This document shows, in pieces, positions 1 through 13,315 of a DNA stretch of 64,000 bases. Origin of the DNA: Clarireedia homoeocarpa. Lineage: Eukaryota > Ascomycota > Leotiomycetes > Helotiales > Rutstroemiaceae. The number at the start of each line of letters is the position of its first letter. Position 1 is the stretch's first letter. The notes beneath the pieces were generated by a model, which was not told the origin of the DNA, did not search any database, and saw only the letters and a program-made list of their open reading frames with translations. The stretch covers positions 434,001 through 498,000 of the forward strand of contig LNKV01000022.1 of the NCBI GenBank assembly GCA_001465935.1, given 5' to 3'. Both the position numbers and the translations under genes were made by a program.

Positions 1-1
1 T

Positions 2-1093
2 ATTGCCGCCAAATCTGACGGTGAAGCATGCTGCGAATGGGTCGGTGATGAGGGTGCTGGACACTACGTCAAGATGGTACACAACGGTATCGAGTATGGT
101 GACATGCAACTTATTTGCGAAGTAAGATGACCAAACACCCCTTCATAACACTCTTTAATCTTTACAGGCCTACGATATTATGAAGCGCGGTCTTGGTATG
201 CAAGACAAGGAAATCGGTGATGTCCTCGCCAAGTGGAACAAGGGTGTCTTGGATTCCTTCTTGATCGAAATCACCCGCGACATCATGTACTTCAATGACG
301 ACGACGGAACCCCACTTCTCGAGAAGATCCTCGACTCTGCTGGACAAAAGGGTACCGGAAAGTGGACAGCTATCAACGCTCTTGACCTCGGAATGCCAGT
401 TACCTTGATCGCCGAAGCGGTCCTTTCTCGTTGTCTCTCATCCCTCAAGGCTGAGCGTACTCGTGCTTCCGAGCGTCTCCGTTTCGTTGGACGCACCACT
501 AAGTTCGAGGGCGACAAGGAGCAATTCCTTGAAGACTTGGAGCAAGCTTTGTATGCGTCAAAGATCATCTCATACGCACAAGGGTTCATGCTTATGCAAG
601 AGGTATGGATACCCGATATTTTATTACATCACATATACTAATTGCTTTCTAGGCTGCCAAGGAGTTCAAGTGGAAGCTTAACAAGCCATCCATTGCCCTG
701 ATGTGGCGTGGTGGTTGCATTATCCGATCCGTTTTCCTCAAGGATATCACCTCTGCTTACCGTGCTGATGACAACTTGGAGAACTTGTTGTTCAGCGATT
801 TCTTCAATGAGGCTATCCACAAAGCTCAACCCGGATGGAGAGATGTTGTTTCCAAGGCTGCTCTGATGGGTATCCCAACACCAGCATTCAACACCGCCTT
901 GTCATGGTTCGATGGATACCGTACCAAGGATCTTCCAGCCAACCTTCTCCAAGCCCAGAGAGATTACTTCGGTGCTCACACTTTCAGAATCAAGCCAGAG
1001 CACGCATCAGAGAAATACCCAGAAGGAAAGGATATCCACGTCAACTGGACTGGACGTGGTGGAAATGTTTCTGCATCCACTTACCAAGCATAA
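2..1093 (+). CDS. gnd1: 6-phosphogluconate dehydrogenase (decarboxylating), 3' part
   Basis: Oxidative decarboxylation of 6-phosphogluconate to ribulose 5-phosphate with NADPH formation, in the cytosolic pentose phosphate pathway. The window begins inside the gene, so the N-terminal NADP-binding domain is missing. Three exons are visible: 2-121, 168-602 and 653-1093, with introns 122-167 and 603-652 (GT-AG, phase-continuous). The joined frame reads through the substrate-binding stretch (GAGHYVKMVHNGIEYGDMQ), then the helical C-terminal domain with KGTGKWT, ALMWRGGCIIRS and the terminal YFGAHTFR segment, ending GGNVSASTYQA. These are hallmark 6PGDH blocks and the C-terminal length is normal. 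The stop is TAA at 1091-1093. Housekeeping gene; no anomaly apart from the window edge. Confidence 0.97.
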
Positions 1094-1866
1094 AGTGGAA
1101 GTGTCGATAATGTGGTGGAAGGAACTCGTGCCTAAAATTGATTTTACAATTGTATTTAGATTGCGTATACAATGAATGAAACGGCATGTGAATGACAACT
1201 AAGCAATACAAACCCTAATGAAGTGACTTTTCCGAACAAGTGACCCATTAGCTGTAGGCATACAACGTTGAGGTTGCACGAAGACTGTACCGTAGTGCGG
1301 TTAAACAAGATGAATGATTATTTGCTTCGCTAGAGCCGTGCCACTTGATATCAAGTGGCGGTGTCTACTTTAACTCGCTGCGAGTCCTTGGCAAATGTAG
1401 AGCTTAGGATTTGAGTGAATGGGAGAGGATGGCCTTAGTTGGCCGAAAAGAGATAACCGAATGACTCTACCACTTATTCAACAGCCATCTCACGGATTTA
1501 CCAGTGCCTATTCAAGAGGTTTGAATAGAAGACTGAAAGTGCTTGGAAGTGTCATATGTGGAAGTGTTGAGCACCACTTCTAGGCTTTGTCCTGTTGATT
1601 TCAGTTTCATGATACCCTTCACTTCCAGGCTCATTGGTCTCGTAGCCAGAATAGTCCAATGAGAACTATCAGCAAACTAGTATGTGATTTGCCATAGAAA
1701 GTGAATTGAAAAGCAAATTGCAAAGAAGTCGTCCCAGCCTCCTGCTCTTGGATTTCCTTCTTTTCTTCAAAACCCATCCTCGAGTAACTTACAACATCAA
1801 CTTTCCTGACGTTAAACGCCAGCAAACAATCATATTCGGAAAGGCCCCTACTGCACTGTTCTAAAG
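1094..1866. other. Intergenic, no gene seen
   Basis: About 770 bp between gnd1 and the next plus-strand gene. It should hold the gnd1 3' UTR and the downstream promoter. Short open frames on both strands have no recognisable protein character. No repeat or RNA gene was recognised. Confidence 0.6.
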
Positions 1867-3561
1867 ATGTCACCAACTATTGTAAGAAATGTCGTTGCTG
1901 CAACTAGCACTGTCCGTATTGGCAGAATTATCAAACATAAGAAACCAGAGTCGAAGGTCAAAATTCCAGATCGATTCTATCCACAATTGGTCTTTGAACT
2001 GAAGTTTAATCAAACTGCGTCGCCCATGCGAGTCCAACGTGTGGAGATGATGGAGATTTGCGAATTTTGTTGCTGGAGAGGAAAGGAGTGCGAGTCTTGT
2101 GTTATGGATACTGTGAGTTGACGATCCTTTGGGGGTTAATTCCACAACATCTCTTGGTCACTTGTCTCTCTGCACTCTACCTTCGCGTTCGCTTAAAAAC
2201 TCGCAAAAACAGCAGAGACTGATAACTGAACAGAACGAGGATTACGAAGGGTTTGGCCGTAGATTGGAATGGGAATGGGAATGGCATGTAGCGGAAATGG
2301 AAGCCCGAGAGAGAAGCTGGGTAAGGCCGGCAAATGTGCCACCACCCACCATCTCTTATCCAAGCACCCAAGAGCCACCGTTCCTTGCCAATAATTGGGC
2401 AATGCCATCTCCAACTACATCTTCGTCAACGGTTATCGAAACTCCAGTGATTGCTGATAATAACACTGTCGAGGGAGCAACTCCTCTGCTTGATTCCGAG
2501 CTCGTTTCTTCTTCCTTCAGTAGCACAACCACACAGACTTCAACGAATTCGTACGAAACAACATCGACGGTTCTGTTGAGTCCACCATCGTCACCCCAAA
2601 CTTCTCCTCTATCGCCACCGCCATCCACACCTCCATTATCCCCTGCCTCAGATGTTCCATTCAGGAAGCCAGGCGATGATTTGGATCGTGACTTCGATTG
2701 TGCATGGCTCAGGGAGGAAGAAGAGGTGGCAACGACACCGCCATCGCCTTCTTCTTCTGTTGAATTTTTCTTGGGAAATAACTTCTCGTACTCGAATCCG
2801 GCAGCTTCTTTGCATGATTCGTTGTCTGTTCCTTCTTCCTCGGTCGCTCATCCTGCTGAAGACACTGTGTCTATGCAGTCTTCCGACAAACTCAGGGACG
2901 TCGCCTCCGGGAACTACCAAAGAGAAGAGGAGTTGGAGGCACCACTGTATGCAAAGAGTGATTTTGAGTATGTCACCTCTAACGTACCCTTTACTCGTAC
3001 CTGACTTTGAGCTGACACACAATCCAGAATCTGGAAAGAGCAATCAAAATTCAGAGCCGAAGTAAAGGCATGGGCTAGTCAGGCTGGAAACGAAGAAAAT
3101 GTAGACCCAACAACCATGTCGAATTCTAATACACAACAACAACAACAGAATACAACGACTGATGGGGTGGATAATGGTTATTCGAAGGGGAAAGGAAAAG
3201 GAAAAGGAAAAGGAAAGGGAAAAGGTAAAGAGAAAGGAAAGGCAAAGGCTGATCCTAATCAAGAACCTCAGCAATACTCTGCTTCTCATTCAAGCCAACT
3301 TTCTAGAGAGTAATTATCCAACCCCCTTCTATGTCCAGCTTATATCTGACCTACTTACTGACTATACTTGCAAGTATTTGGGAACAGCCATCGGATTTCG
3401 ACAACTTCCCCCGAATTTTGAGGGGCGGTAGAGTAGAATCCCAAGCTGGCCCAGCTCCCCCATTAACTCCACCACGAGCATCTACACCAATTCCTGCATT
3501 GCGCCCTCCTTTTTCTATGCCCAGGATGCGGGATGAGGAGGACACCGAAGAGGAATTGTAA
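1867..3561 (+). CDS. Low-complexity hypothetical protein, four exons
   Basis: No family recognised. Exons 1867-2112, 2213-2967, 3028-3309 and 3375-3561 join in phase to a 489-aa protein. The N-terminal about 80 residues look folded and contain a short cysteine cluster (CEFCCWRGKECESC). A charged Trp-rich stretch follows (about residues 95-120, repeated WEW). A long Ser/Thr/Pro-rich disordered middle comes next (runs of PPSTPPLSP type), then a WKEQSKF segment, a polyglutamine tract, a (GK)n run around 3180-3240, and an acidic end EEDTEEEL. The reading continuing cleanly across three introns, including the WKEQSKFRAEVKAW block that no single open frame shows, supports a real gene. The CxxC pairs hint at a metal-binding patch. 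Function unknown. Confidence 0.72.
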
Positions 3562-3773
3562 GCTAGCCTTGTGGTCCGTGCGTTAAGCGAGCCATCTCTA
3601 GAACCAGAACTTTACTTTCTTACCAAAGCGCGTCCTCAAGATTCGCGACAGAAAGTATTTAATTTACTTCCTATCAAATATCCCAGACGACGTTTTCATT
3701 TCCACGTCGCTCACGTTTTAATCCTTCAATATCTGGGCGCATATTTTGAATTAATAAACTTGCACAAGTTACC

Positions 3774-6302
3774 ATGCAAGCAATGCAGGATCCTTCGCAA
3801 GGGATCCAGCGCGATCTTGTAAGTCAACAAGCTTAATCCATCTTCAGCTATCGACCATCGAACAGCATTCTAATCTCATTGCGCAGTTACCTCATGTCCA
3901 TCTTCTCTCTACCTATCGATTTCCTATCACTCCTGCCAATTTACACCCTGAAAGGGTCGCAGAATGGCTCCTCCAAGCCCCCAAAATTGCTCGCGAACAA
4001 GCGCCGGTTTATTGGACGTACCTTGATCGGCCTGTTGATGGCACAGTTCTGATGGGATGGCAATCCCCTAGTCTCGGGAATGAATATCCAAGTGATGGTT
4101 ACATTTGGGCCCCTGGAGAACATGCAATGGCTATCGAGATTATGGGACATGTTAGTTCTCAATGCCTAATGCGACACATTGACAATTCTTTACTGATACT
4201 ATGCACCTTTGCAGACCCTAGAAGTATATCACTGCAAAACTGGTTATGCACCTGGCGAGCCTCTTGCAATTCATTCCCGTCGTCGGTATCGGCTCGTACC
4301 GCGGATTCCCAATCAGAATGTCGTGCCCGATCCTAATTTATGGATCATTCACTATACACAATCTGCTCCCGAAGACCGTCTCCCAAGCAATGTTATCCCC
4401 GTGGATATGCGAGTTCAACATATCATGAGCACGCGACAATACTTGCATCAACAAGGTCAGCTCATTCATAAGGAATTTATGCTTTATGACAGGAATGGCT
4501 GGCCAAGTATCGAATTTCCTCGAGGTCGGCCAAGAGGTCCACAAATGTATGCTGGAAATATGCCAACTAGGGTTCCTCAAGCTATGGCGTATCCTACTCA
4601 TCCGCAACCCGGCCCACCAACCAAGCGCGCTCGCACTCAGCAAGCCGCTCAAGCCCAGGCCCAGGCCCAGGCCCAGGCTCAAGCAGCAGCCGCAGCAGCG
4701 GCAAACAATGCCATCCCAGCTATTGTCGAGGGAGACGAAGAGGACACCCATTATGGAGATATGTTTGACCTTACTACACCTCGCGAGATCAGTTATAGTC
4801 GCTTTGTACAAAACCATAACTGGATGGAAGAAGTCCTTTCGTCACCATACGCCATCAACCAAATTGTACCTGCAGACCTTGGACTCGGCGTTCGTGGTGA
4901 ATTGAGTGGACTCACGGAAGGAATATTTGACGCTCCCACCCAAGAGAACGAGGAATCAAAGCTTAATTATGTTGGCCGTCTCGATCCAGAAAAGGCCGAG
5001 GAGTTCCGTAAGAGAGCTCATGAGCGTATTAGTCAAACTAACAAGGAGATGGAGCGGATGAAGGCAAAACATGCGAAACGTCTCGCAAAGTTCCATAAAG
5101 GTTCACTCATTGCTCAAGCTGAGAAGGACTTGCGCACGGCTGTCGATAACCCTGAAGATATAGGTCCCGAATACTGGCGCCTTGAGGGCAAGGCTGATGA
5201 AGAAGAGACTGATGACAATAAGTCTCCAGTTAAAACCCCTCTTAAGGTTGACGATGTTCTCGCAAAAGTCGAGGCGTCCCTCGGTCGCCATGCAGTCGTT
5301 ATTCAAGATTTACGTCGTATTCAAGATGGTGGCTACGAAGAGGCAGTCGCACGCCCCAGCCCTCCACCACAACCTTCCCGCCACGATTCTCAACAAAGTG
5401 GTGTTCTCATTAATGAAACGGACGTTGTTGATGCTGATGTAGACATGGGCAATTCAGTAGATATGGGCAACTCTGCAGCAGGTTTACTCGACCAATACCA
5501 TACCGCTTCTCCATCAAATGCTACTCCTGCGAGTGGAAACTATCCAACTCCAGGTCACCTTCAGCATCCATCCACATCGGCAGCAAACACACCGATCCTA
5601 AACCTTGCATCTCCAAACCCTGCCCAGAATATGGGTACTCCACAGCCAGATCAATCTATCCAATCTACCTCCCACGAGGAACAACAGGATATCCAAATGC
5701 ATGATGCCATCTCAACAGCAGACACTCAACCTTCTATCTCGGCACCTGTGCCCGCATCAGCAACAAATGCCGATACTTCGGATTGGGTTGTTATACCACC
5801 CGGGGGTATCTCACCTACTACAGACCCTTCCAATACGGCCTCAAATCAAAACGCAAACACTGAGTCCAACATGCTACAGCCTCCACAAGCCGCTCACCCC
5901 TCAGCAACCACACCCGATTATCTCAAGCCCTCATCCACTTCAGACGGCAACACTACCCAACAACAACATACCACGGCCCCCTTCACTGCATCCGAGCAAA
6001 CCCAGCTTCAGACCCAAGAACATTCACACGAACCACAATCTCTACATGAACACCAACAACCAACAATGGACCTCAACGAAAACGACTTTGATCTCGAAGA
6101 TCTCGATACAGCAGGCGATGCATTGGCGTCTTATGGCGGGGATGATGGGGGTATGGGTGGCATGGGAGAAGGCGATCACGACCACGATCATGGATTGGAG
6201 GATCTGGTGGATGACAGTGCATTTGGTGAGGCGTTTCATGGGGTAGATCATGGACATGAACATGGTGAAGGAGATGGGGATGGGGATGGGGTCGGGATGT
6301 AA
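3774..6302 (+). CDS. ssr4: SWI/SNF and RSC complex subunit Ssr4-like (DUF1750)
   Basis: Likely fungal-specific subunit of SWI/SNF-type chromatin remodellers, nuclear. Exons 3774-3818, 3887-4150 and 4215-6302 give 798 aa; an in-frame acceptor at 3866 would add 7 residues. The first about 230 residues match the Ssr4 N-terminal domain as I remember it: VYWTYLDRPVDGTVLMGWQ, the DGYIWAPGEHAMAIEIMGH turn at the exon 2/3 junction, YHCKTGYAPGE, then HSRRRYRLVP. Downstream lies a nuclear-signal-like KRART, an (AQ)n/poly-Ala run encoded by a CAGGCC repeat near 4659-4700, a charged coiled-coil-like block (KRAHERISQTNKEMERMKAKHAKRL type), and a long Gln/Ser/Pro-rich tail ending in His/Asp/Gly repeats. 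The start is chosen as the first ATG of the short first exon; a second ATG lies three codons on. Confidence 0.9.
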
Positions 6303-6904
6303 AGAAGGGAAATGAGTGCGAAATATGGGTGGGAGGGAAGAAGGGAAAAAGACATATGATATGATAGAAGGACGAAAGAACTGTATGATTGGATTGATTG
6401 GATTTGATTGAGATACCAACATGTAACCAAGTTGGCTCTTTTCTCGGTATGCTTCTCGAGGGACAAACAGTTCATGGTCTTGATATTATGTACAATTATG
6501 ATAATGATATGATACATAGAGTTAGTTAGTTCACTTAACATAGTTAAGTTAGCTTACCATTTCCTTTCCTATCCTAGCGCCGGGGTTACTAAGGTTATCA
6601 TCATATATCAACCCAACTCCTATGAAGCAGGCAGGGCAGGGAGGAAGGGAGGGGCCTTTTAGGATCGATCCTATCTACTCATTCATATCTTGGTAGAGTA
6701 TAAATACTACTTTTGCTTCATTTCGCAGCCTCTGTTTTGCATAAATGATTGAACTCGCGTCCACAAATTCATGAGCCAATACCCAATACCCAATATTCAA
6801 TATCAAACTCACCACCACCACAATATAATCATTCTTTAGGTTCTTGCAAAGCTTCTCATAGTCTGTCATAGTTGCCTTGCCTCCCTTTTCATGATCTCCC
6901 CGCA
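6303..6904. other. Convergent intergenic, 3' UTRs
   Basis: About 600 bp between the converging ssr4 and GH15 genes. AT-rich; nothing beyond UTR-like sequence seen. Confidence 0.6.
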
Positions 6905-9541
6905 TCACTTCCTCTCCGTCGCTCTATCCAAGTTAAACGCCGCACTAACCAAAGCCAGATGACTGAAAGCCTGCGGGGTATTCCCCAACTGCTCGCCGCT
7001 CTGCAGTACCATGTATTAGCCAGTTTTTTCTCGAACAGCAAAGGACTTGAACAAGGTGCTCGCTCCAAAAGGAGAAGGGGAAATGATCACATACCCTCGC
7101 AATCTCCTCACTAAACATACTTAAGTGATTTCCAAACCCCATCATTCCCTCAAAGATACTAACAGCCTTAACCAAATACTTTTTATCATAAACGCCAGCT
7201 CTAGTCAGTGCCTCCACCAGCCAGAACGTACACATCGAGAAAGCACCCTCACGACCCCCAACGCCGTCTTCCGATAAATGAGTGTTATAGCGGAAGACAA
7301 GTCCTGTTTCGGTAAGACCGCCGCGCTCAGGGGGAAGGAGGATTTTGTCCATAGTTGCGAGGAAACGTGGATCATTAGGTGAGATGAAAAATACAAGGGG
7401 TGCGATGAGGATAGAAGAGTCAAGCATGGTGCGAGATTCGTAGCTTTGGATAAAGGCGCCCATTTCCGTGTTATAACCTGTAAATTTTATTAGTCCTAGT
7501 AAACTCCGCGTTGGAAAGAAACAGCCTATACCTTTTTCCATAACCTCCTCATATATCTCATCACGAACGCGGAGCCATTCAGCTCTGTTTGGACAAGGTA
7601 GACAACGCTTTTCCGCAAGCCGGACACCGCGGTCAAATGCGACCCAGAGCATAACTTTGGAGTAAACATAATTTTGTTTTCCACTCCTAACTTCCCAAAT
7701 TGACATATCGGGTTCTTTCCAGATCTTTAAGACATAATCTAGAGATAGTCAGCGCTTGGATTTAGCAGCTAAACGCAGGGAGACATACCTAGGGTTTGTC
7801 GAACGGCAACCCATTGATCCCATGTGATAGGTTTTCCATACTTGTTGTAGAGGTAGACGGCATCCATAAGCTCTCCGTATATGTCAAACTGCTGATGGAA
7901 AGCTGCACCATTACCAATGCGAACGGGTCCGCTCTCCCTATAGCCGGCAAGATGGCTATCAAGTATTAGTGCTTGAAGGCATAACCTCTACGAAATTACT
8001 CACCTAAGCTCAAGTTCGGGTATATCGGTATCACCACGAATGGTAAACATGATGGGTAAAGCACCCTCTGCATCCTTTGACAACCGGAATCGATCGCTGA
8101 TGAAATTCATATATGCATCCGCTTCATCGACGAACCCCATTCTTAACAGGATATAGATTGTAAAGCTCGAATCTCGCACCCAAGAATATCGATAATCCCA
8201 GTTCCTGGACAGATGTCAGTGAAGAAACATCTCATGAAGAGCAGCACACTTTACCGTACGCCACCGATGTCTTCGGGGATAGAGAAAGTCGGCGCAGCAA
8301 TGATCGCACCTGTGGGTTCGTACGTCAATAGCTTGAGAATGAACAGACTCCGCGTAACAATTTCCCTCCATCTGCCTTTATATTTGCACTGGCTGATCCA
8401 ATTCGACCAATATCTTTGCGTGTCGTGTTGTTGAGCATCGAGTATTTTCGTGGTAACGTCTTGAGTGACATGATTTGGAATATCATCGCGCAAGACGAAT
8501 GAGATAGCTTGAGTTTCCTCCAAGGATATATGTGCGACAACACCCTCTCCTAGCTGGCCCTTTCTTCGTTCTCTACGAAAGACTACCGAAGGGCACGTCT
8601 CTCTATGCTCCTCACCATGGTCAATTGTTACGTCGAGTTGAAGTTTCGCATCTTTACTCTGAAAGACAACTGTTTTACTCTCCTTCGATCCAGGTGGATG
8701 ATTGGGCATCAGGATTTGGACCTCATGCTCGTCGCGGGCGTAATTGAAAGCGGGGAAAATCTCGACGTCTGGAGCAGCTGTGAGCATTACCGATTCGAAA
8801 ATGGTGTAGTGTCAATCTCACCTAGGTTGACCCGACCACGAATACATTCGACTCTTCGAACAAGCCATTTCTTCAATTCCCCTTGCACTGTTGTAGTTTC
8901 TCGGAATGGCGTAGCGCTCTTGGTAGAAGTAACGACATGATCGTGTCTGGGACGAGGGAAGAAATCGACCAAATCCACCACCCCTTCTTCATGAATGTAT
9001 CGTGTTTGGAGGATATTCGAGGAGGGGAGATATTGTTGCTTGGTGTTGAAAGAAATTCCTTCGGCAGGGCTGATGGAGAAGTGGCCGCCTGAATGACTCG
9101 CAGAATTAGTATGGGTGAAGAGTGAAATACGGATGAGCTGGGAGCTATGGTATGTAGCTCATGTCGCTCGATGCGGGGCAGGAGGAGGGGTAGGATCCGC
9201 ATTCCGAGACATTGAAAGTCCACCACACCAACAGCGACATCAACATTAACACCAAGCTTACCCTTGTCTTTATCCAATAGTCGACCGAACACTGAAGGAG
9301 AATCAAAATCGGGCCTGTGTGTACCAAGTAGAATGTCAGTATCCGCAGTTCCGTGCGAGCCGTTTGGGGATAGTCGAAGCAGTTCTATGGTCAAAGTTCC
9401 TTACCAGCACATGAAATCGATACTTCCATCAATGCCTACCAAAGCACAAGTTCGCATGTTACCAATTAACCCATAATTCTCAATTGGAAGATATCCCGTG
9501 GCCTGTCGGCGAGAACTTTGTGGAACCGAGGCTGTTGTCAT
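6905..9541 (-). CDS. Glycoside hydrolase family 15 (trehalase/glucoamylase-like)
   Basis: Predicted inverting alpha-glucosidase of the GH15 type with a trehalase-like N-terminal domain; likely substrates are trehalose or other alpha-glucosides. No signal peptide, so intracellular. Nine exons on the minus strand: 9405-9541, 9262-9314, 8822-9088, 8255-8768, 8004-8204, 7789-7955, 7532-7738, 7095-7477, 6905-7000; all phases agree and give 674 aa. N-terminal block: YLPIENYGLIGNMRTCALVG, then DGSIDFMCWPDFDSPSVFGRLL. Catalytic-domain blocks: NWDYRYSWVRDSSFTIY, YNKYGKPITWDQW, TGLVFRYNTH, GREGAFSMCTFWLVEAL and LGNTPQAFSHLALVSAAFNL. The last is typical of the C-terminal end of these proteins. Length fits the bacterial/fungal trehalase-like GH15 group. 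The exact sugar cannot be told from sequence alone. Confidence 0.93.
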
Positions 9542-11291
9542 TGTGGAGGAAGTGTATTGTGGATGAAGAGGGATGCGCAAAAGGATAGCTTTACATGTAG
9601 ATTCGTGGAGATATCGTGGAGTGAAGCACCGCGTAAAGAACTATGACATCAATGAAGGGGCATGGCATCACTTTAAGCAACATGAGTTTGGAAGATCCGA
9701 GAATAAGATAATATGCGAACCCAGTGCAGCTGAAGATATCTCGTGTAGCCAATCTAACGACATGCTGTAATACTGTACTTGCTTTGGTTTGTGTTTTCTA
9801 CGAAGCGAAATGCTCTCTTTGTGAGGCGCTGGATAAAGCCATGAGCTGCACGCACCGTAACTTCCGCCAGCATGCATCGACACGGCATCAGGTGACTGGA
9901 TCTATCTTTTTGTTGAAAGACATCCGCGGAGCTTGTGCTTCGAAAAGTACCATGAGCTTGACATGGCTTCACATGGCTTCACATGGCTTCACATGGATTC
10001 ACAGAAAGTAACGTGCGAGAAATGGCGATGCTTTTATTGATCCGAGTTCCAGATCAGGAGGGGTTACGGGGTATGGGGGCACGTTGTCCCGTCGCACAGT
10101 TGAGCACATCTCACGAGACACTTTGGTTTTCAAGTAGTGAAACCAAATCTAGCTGCATCTGGGCTCACCGTCTGATGCTACGAACCAGTGCTTGGAATTT
10201 GCAGAAAAGCGGTAAGGTCGGGGAAGGAGGGGAAGGATACAAGTACAAGTCGAAGTAGAAGACGATGACTTCACCTGACCTCATAGGATGCAAACGGATG
10301 GATATGATCGGCGTCTACCAAGTGTCCGTTCTCTCGGTGTCAGTGCGCAAAGGTGTGTTGCTGGCACCTCATCATCTCACTAGTTCTACAAGTACCAGCT
10401 TTACTACTCGGTTAGCGAGCAGGTTCCTGATATTGAGCGGTTGACAAGACCAGGTCGATCGATGCTTGAGTCAGACAACGCAGGAGTGCAAACAGGGCGA
10501 GGACATGCGAAGTCAAAGTCTCTTGGGGCCGGGTGCCTCGGATTGTGGATGAGGACAGCGACAAAGTGAACCCGCTTGATGCAACGCTATGAATCCATCT
10601 ACTGGGGAGAAGCTCAGGTGTGGATGGATGGATGGACGGATGGACGGACATTCATTGTACAAAGTACTTTGGTATAGCGGTAGTACTCTCGTCCGGAAGC
10701 ACTCGTAGATAGATATAGATAGATAGATATATGCAGCTTCATAATTCATAACTCTCATCGACATTGCACACCGCACACCACACGCAGCCAGAGCATAAGG
10801 TTAGGACTCACACGGAAGCAAGCCGACACAAGCGAACACAAGCGAACACAGGTGACCAACCCCCTTCTTGATCGATCCTTTCCAACCGGCCTTACACGTA
10901 AGATGATTGATTGTACGGACGTCCTTCGTACAAGTAGAGACTACTTCGTATACACTCGTGACACTTTCCCCCCTTGCTACTCTTCTTTCCTTTTCCCGGT
11001 GCCGGTGCCGCTCCCCTTGAAATTCCGTCACCCCCATGCCTCCCAAGCCTTGCCAAAGACCTTTCCCAAAAAGAAGCGAATGGGCCTGACTTGGGCGCCA
11101 ACTGACCCATCACCAAATAGAAAGTCGACATCCATCCTTTTCTATCCACCAAATTAAGATTCCTGCTGCGTTTCTCCACAAAACTATCCAGGAATACATT
11201 TCATCCGCACATGCACAAGGGGGCCACGGCACATATGATATCAACAAAATACTATAGTAGTACCAGGTTCTAGACAGATTGGTGGTTCACT
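9542..11291. other. Divergent 1.75-kb promoter region
   Basis: Lies between the GH15 gene (minus) and the TPT transporter (plus), so it should hold both promoters. It contains a 10-bp direct repeat (ACATGGCTTC, about four units, 9961-10002) and a GGATGGAC tetramer-like run near 10620-10650. No gene supported; the open frames here lack protein-like composition. Confidence 0.6.
9961..10002. repeat. Short tandem repeat, 10-bp unit
   Basis: Four consecutive copies of ACATGGCTTC, the last with one change (ACATGGATTC), in the intergenic region upstream of both neighbouring genes. Confidence 0.9.
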
Positions 11292-13315
11292 ATGGTTATG
11301 CCCAAAGATGTGGTGACTCCATCGACGAATCCTGGCCCTGCTTCTGGGTCTGATGCGCAACTAAATGATCCACAACAATTTTCCCAAGACGAGATTCCTA
11401 TCTTACCAGATCATCATCCTCCTTCTCACCAACATCGCTTCAATTCCAACAACGATTCTTCCCCATTTCCCATATCAACCTTGACTCGAACGTCTACTTC
11501 CGAAGCATCGGCGCGTTCGGAAGAGGAATTGTTGGAGCCAGATGCTGCTACCGCTCTCGCAGATTTACATCCACCGCACATAGACAGTATGGATCCACAA
11601 CCTTCGGGCCATCGGCGGAGGAGGAGCTCTATGATGAGCAACATGAACAATCTGGATACAACGGTGATTGCACGAACGCCGAGAGGAAAGCGGTCTCCCA
11701 GAACATCAAATATTGGGGAGGACTCAAAATTGGTGGATAGAGGTTCGGATGATGACTCGAAATCAACAAGTGATGACATGGAACTGAACAATCTTTCTGA
11801 AGAGGGCGATTTACAAGATGATGAAGAGACCGGGTTGACCGCCAAGTCCAAGGCCATGCGAACGAAGAAGAAGAGACGAAATACCACGTTGGACCATCGA
11901 ATTGCTGGAGATGCGGTGATAACCGCCGAGGAGAAGAAGGCGGCGGACAAAAATGTTGTCAAGAAGAGTTTGATCAATGGAGTTCTCATAGGGCTTTGGT
12001 ATATGTTTTCTCTCTCAATATCTATAGTAAGTCATCCGAATCCTTTCTTCGCACACGTTGGCTAACTCTCGGCAGTATAATAAGTGGATGTTTGACCCGA
12101 AACATCTCAATTTCCATTTCCCATTATTTACGACCTGTATGCATATGCTGGTGCAGTTCATGTTGGCCAGCCTTGTCCTTTACTTCCTACCACAATTCCG
12201 ACCTCGATATGATTCATTATCAAACCCACACAATACACACGTTTCGGATGAGAACTTGGCACAACACGAAGTTGATTCGAAAAAGCCATTGATGACGAGA
12301 ACCTTCTATTTCACGAGGATAGGGCCATGCGGCATGGCAACCGGACTGGATATTGGGCTTGGAAACATGTCCCTGAAATTCATAACCCTTACATTTTATA
12401 GTTTGTGATCCTGAACCATCCGAAACTTCTCCCTACTTACCTCAAATAGCAATGTGCAAGTCCTCAGCTCTTGCATTCGTACTCCTTTTCGCATTCGTTT
12501 TCCGTCTCGAAACCCCATCATGGCGATTAGTTGGTATAATTTTCACAATGACAGTGGGAGTGGTGATGATGGTCTTTGGCGAGGTTGATTTCTCCGCTCA
12601 GGGTTTTATATTGGTTATCTTTGCGGCTTTCTTCTCCGGCTTCCGATGGGCTCTCACTCAGATTTTACTTCTTCGCAATCCAGCGACCTCCAATCCTTTC
12701 TCCTCTATCTTCTATCTGGCTCCTATCATGTTCATGTCCCTCTTGATTATCGCAACGCCAGTAGAGGGCTTTCCAGCTCTTTGGGGAGGTCTCAAGACTT
12801 TAGTCGAGGTCAAAGGCCCAGTCCTTGGGCCTCTGCTCCTTCTTTTTCCAGGATGCATTGCGTTCTGCATGACAGCTTCCGAATTCGCTCTGCTGCAGCG
12901 AACATCCGTGGTTACCCTCTCGATTGCTGGAATATTCAAGGAAGTTGTCACAATTTCCGCGGCCGGGCTTATTTTCCATGATCCGCTCACTCCCGTCAAT
13001 ATCTCAGGGCTGTTCGTTACCATTGGAGCAATCGCCGCATACAACTGGATTAAGATAAGGAAGATGCGAGCAGATGCGCAACACGAAGCACACAGAATAA
13101 AGGAGGCGGCGGAGAGAGCTACGGTGGAGAGCGGGAGCGATGCAGATGGAGAAGATGGAGAGAGCGACTGGGATGGACCAGAGGGTAGTTATATTACAAG
13201 CGATGGAGACATTCTGCCAAATCCCGATCGATTCCAGGCCAAGAAAGGCGAAAGCTCAAGATCAGAGAGGGCGCTACTGGTTGGCGCAAGTACGAAGAAG
13301 GATTTGAGTGATTGA
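11292..13315 (+). CDS. TPT/nucleotide-sugar transporter family protein (Ymd8-like)
   Basis: Predicted multi-pass antiporter of the drug/metabolite superfamily (triose-phosphate translocator family), probably Golgi or ER; substrate unknown. Exons 11292-12026, 12076-12400 and 12450-13315 give 641 aa in continuous phase. The first about 215 residues are hydrophilic and Ser/Asp/Glu-rich, with a basic patch before the membrane part. The transporter core begins at LIGLWYMFSLSISIYNKWMFDP, and spans LDIGLGNMSLKFITLTFYTMCKSSALAFVLLFAF (broken by the second intron), the FSGFRWALTQILL helix, and the SIAGIFKEVVTISAA segment. These are classic TPT motifs. The C-terminal tail (about 100 aa) is acidic. The second intron has a GTTTGT donor, weaker than usual, but the family motif across it confirms the join. 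Confidence 0.93.

Noticed and set aside
4338..4817. 159-aa minus-strand frame
   Set aside because: Antisense shadow of the ssr4 coding exon.
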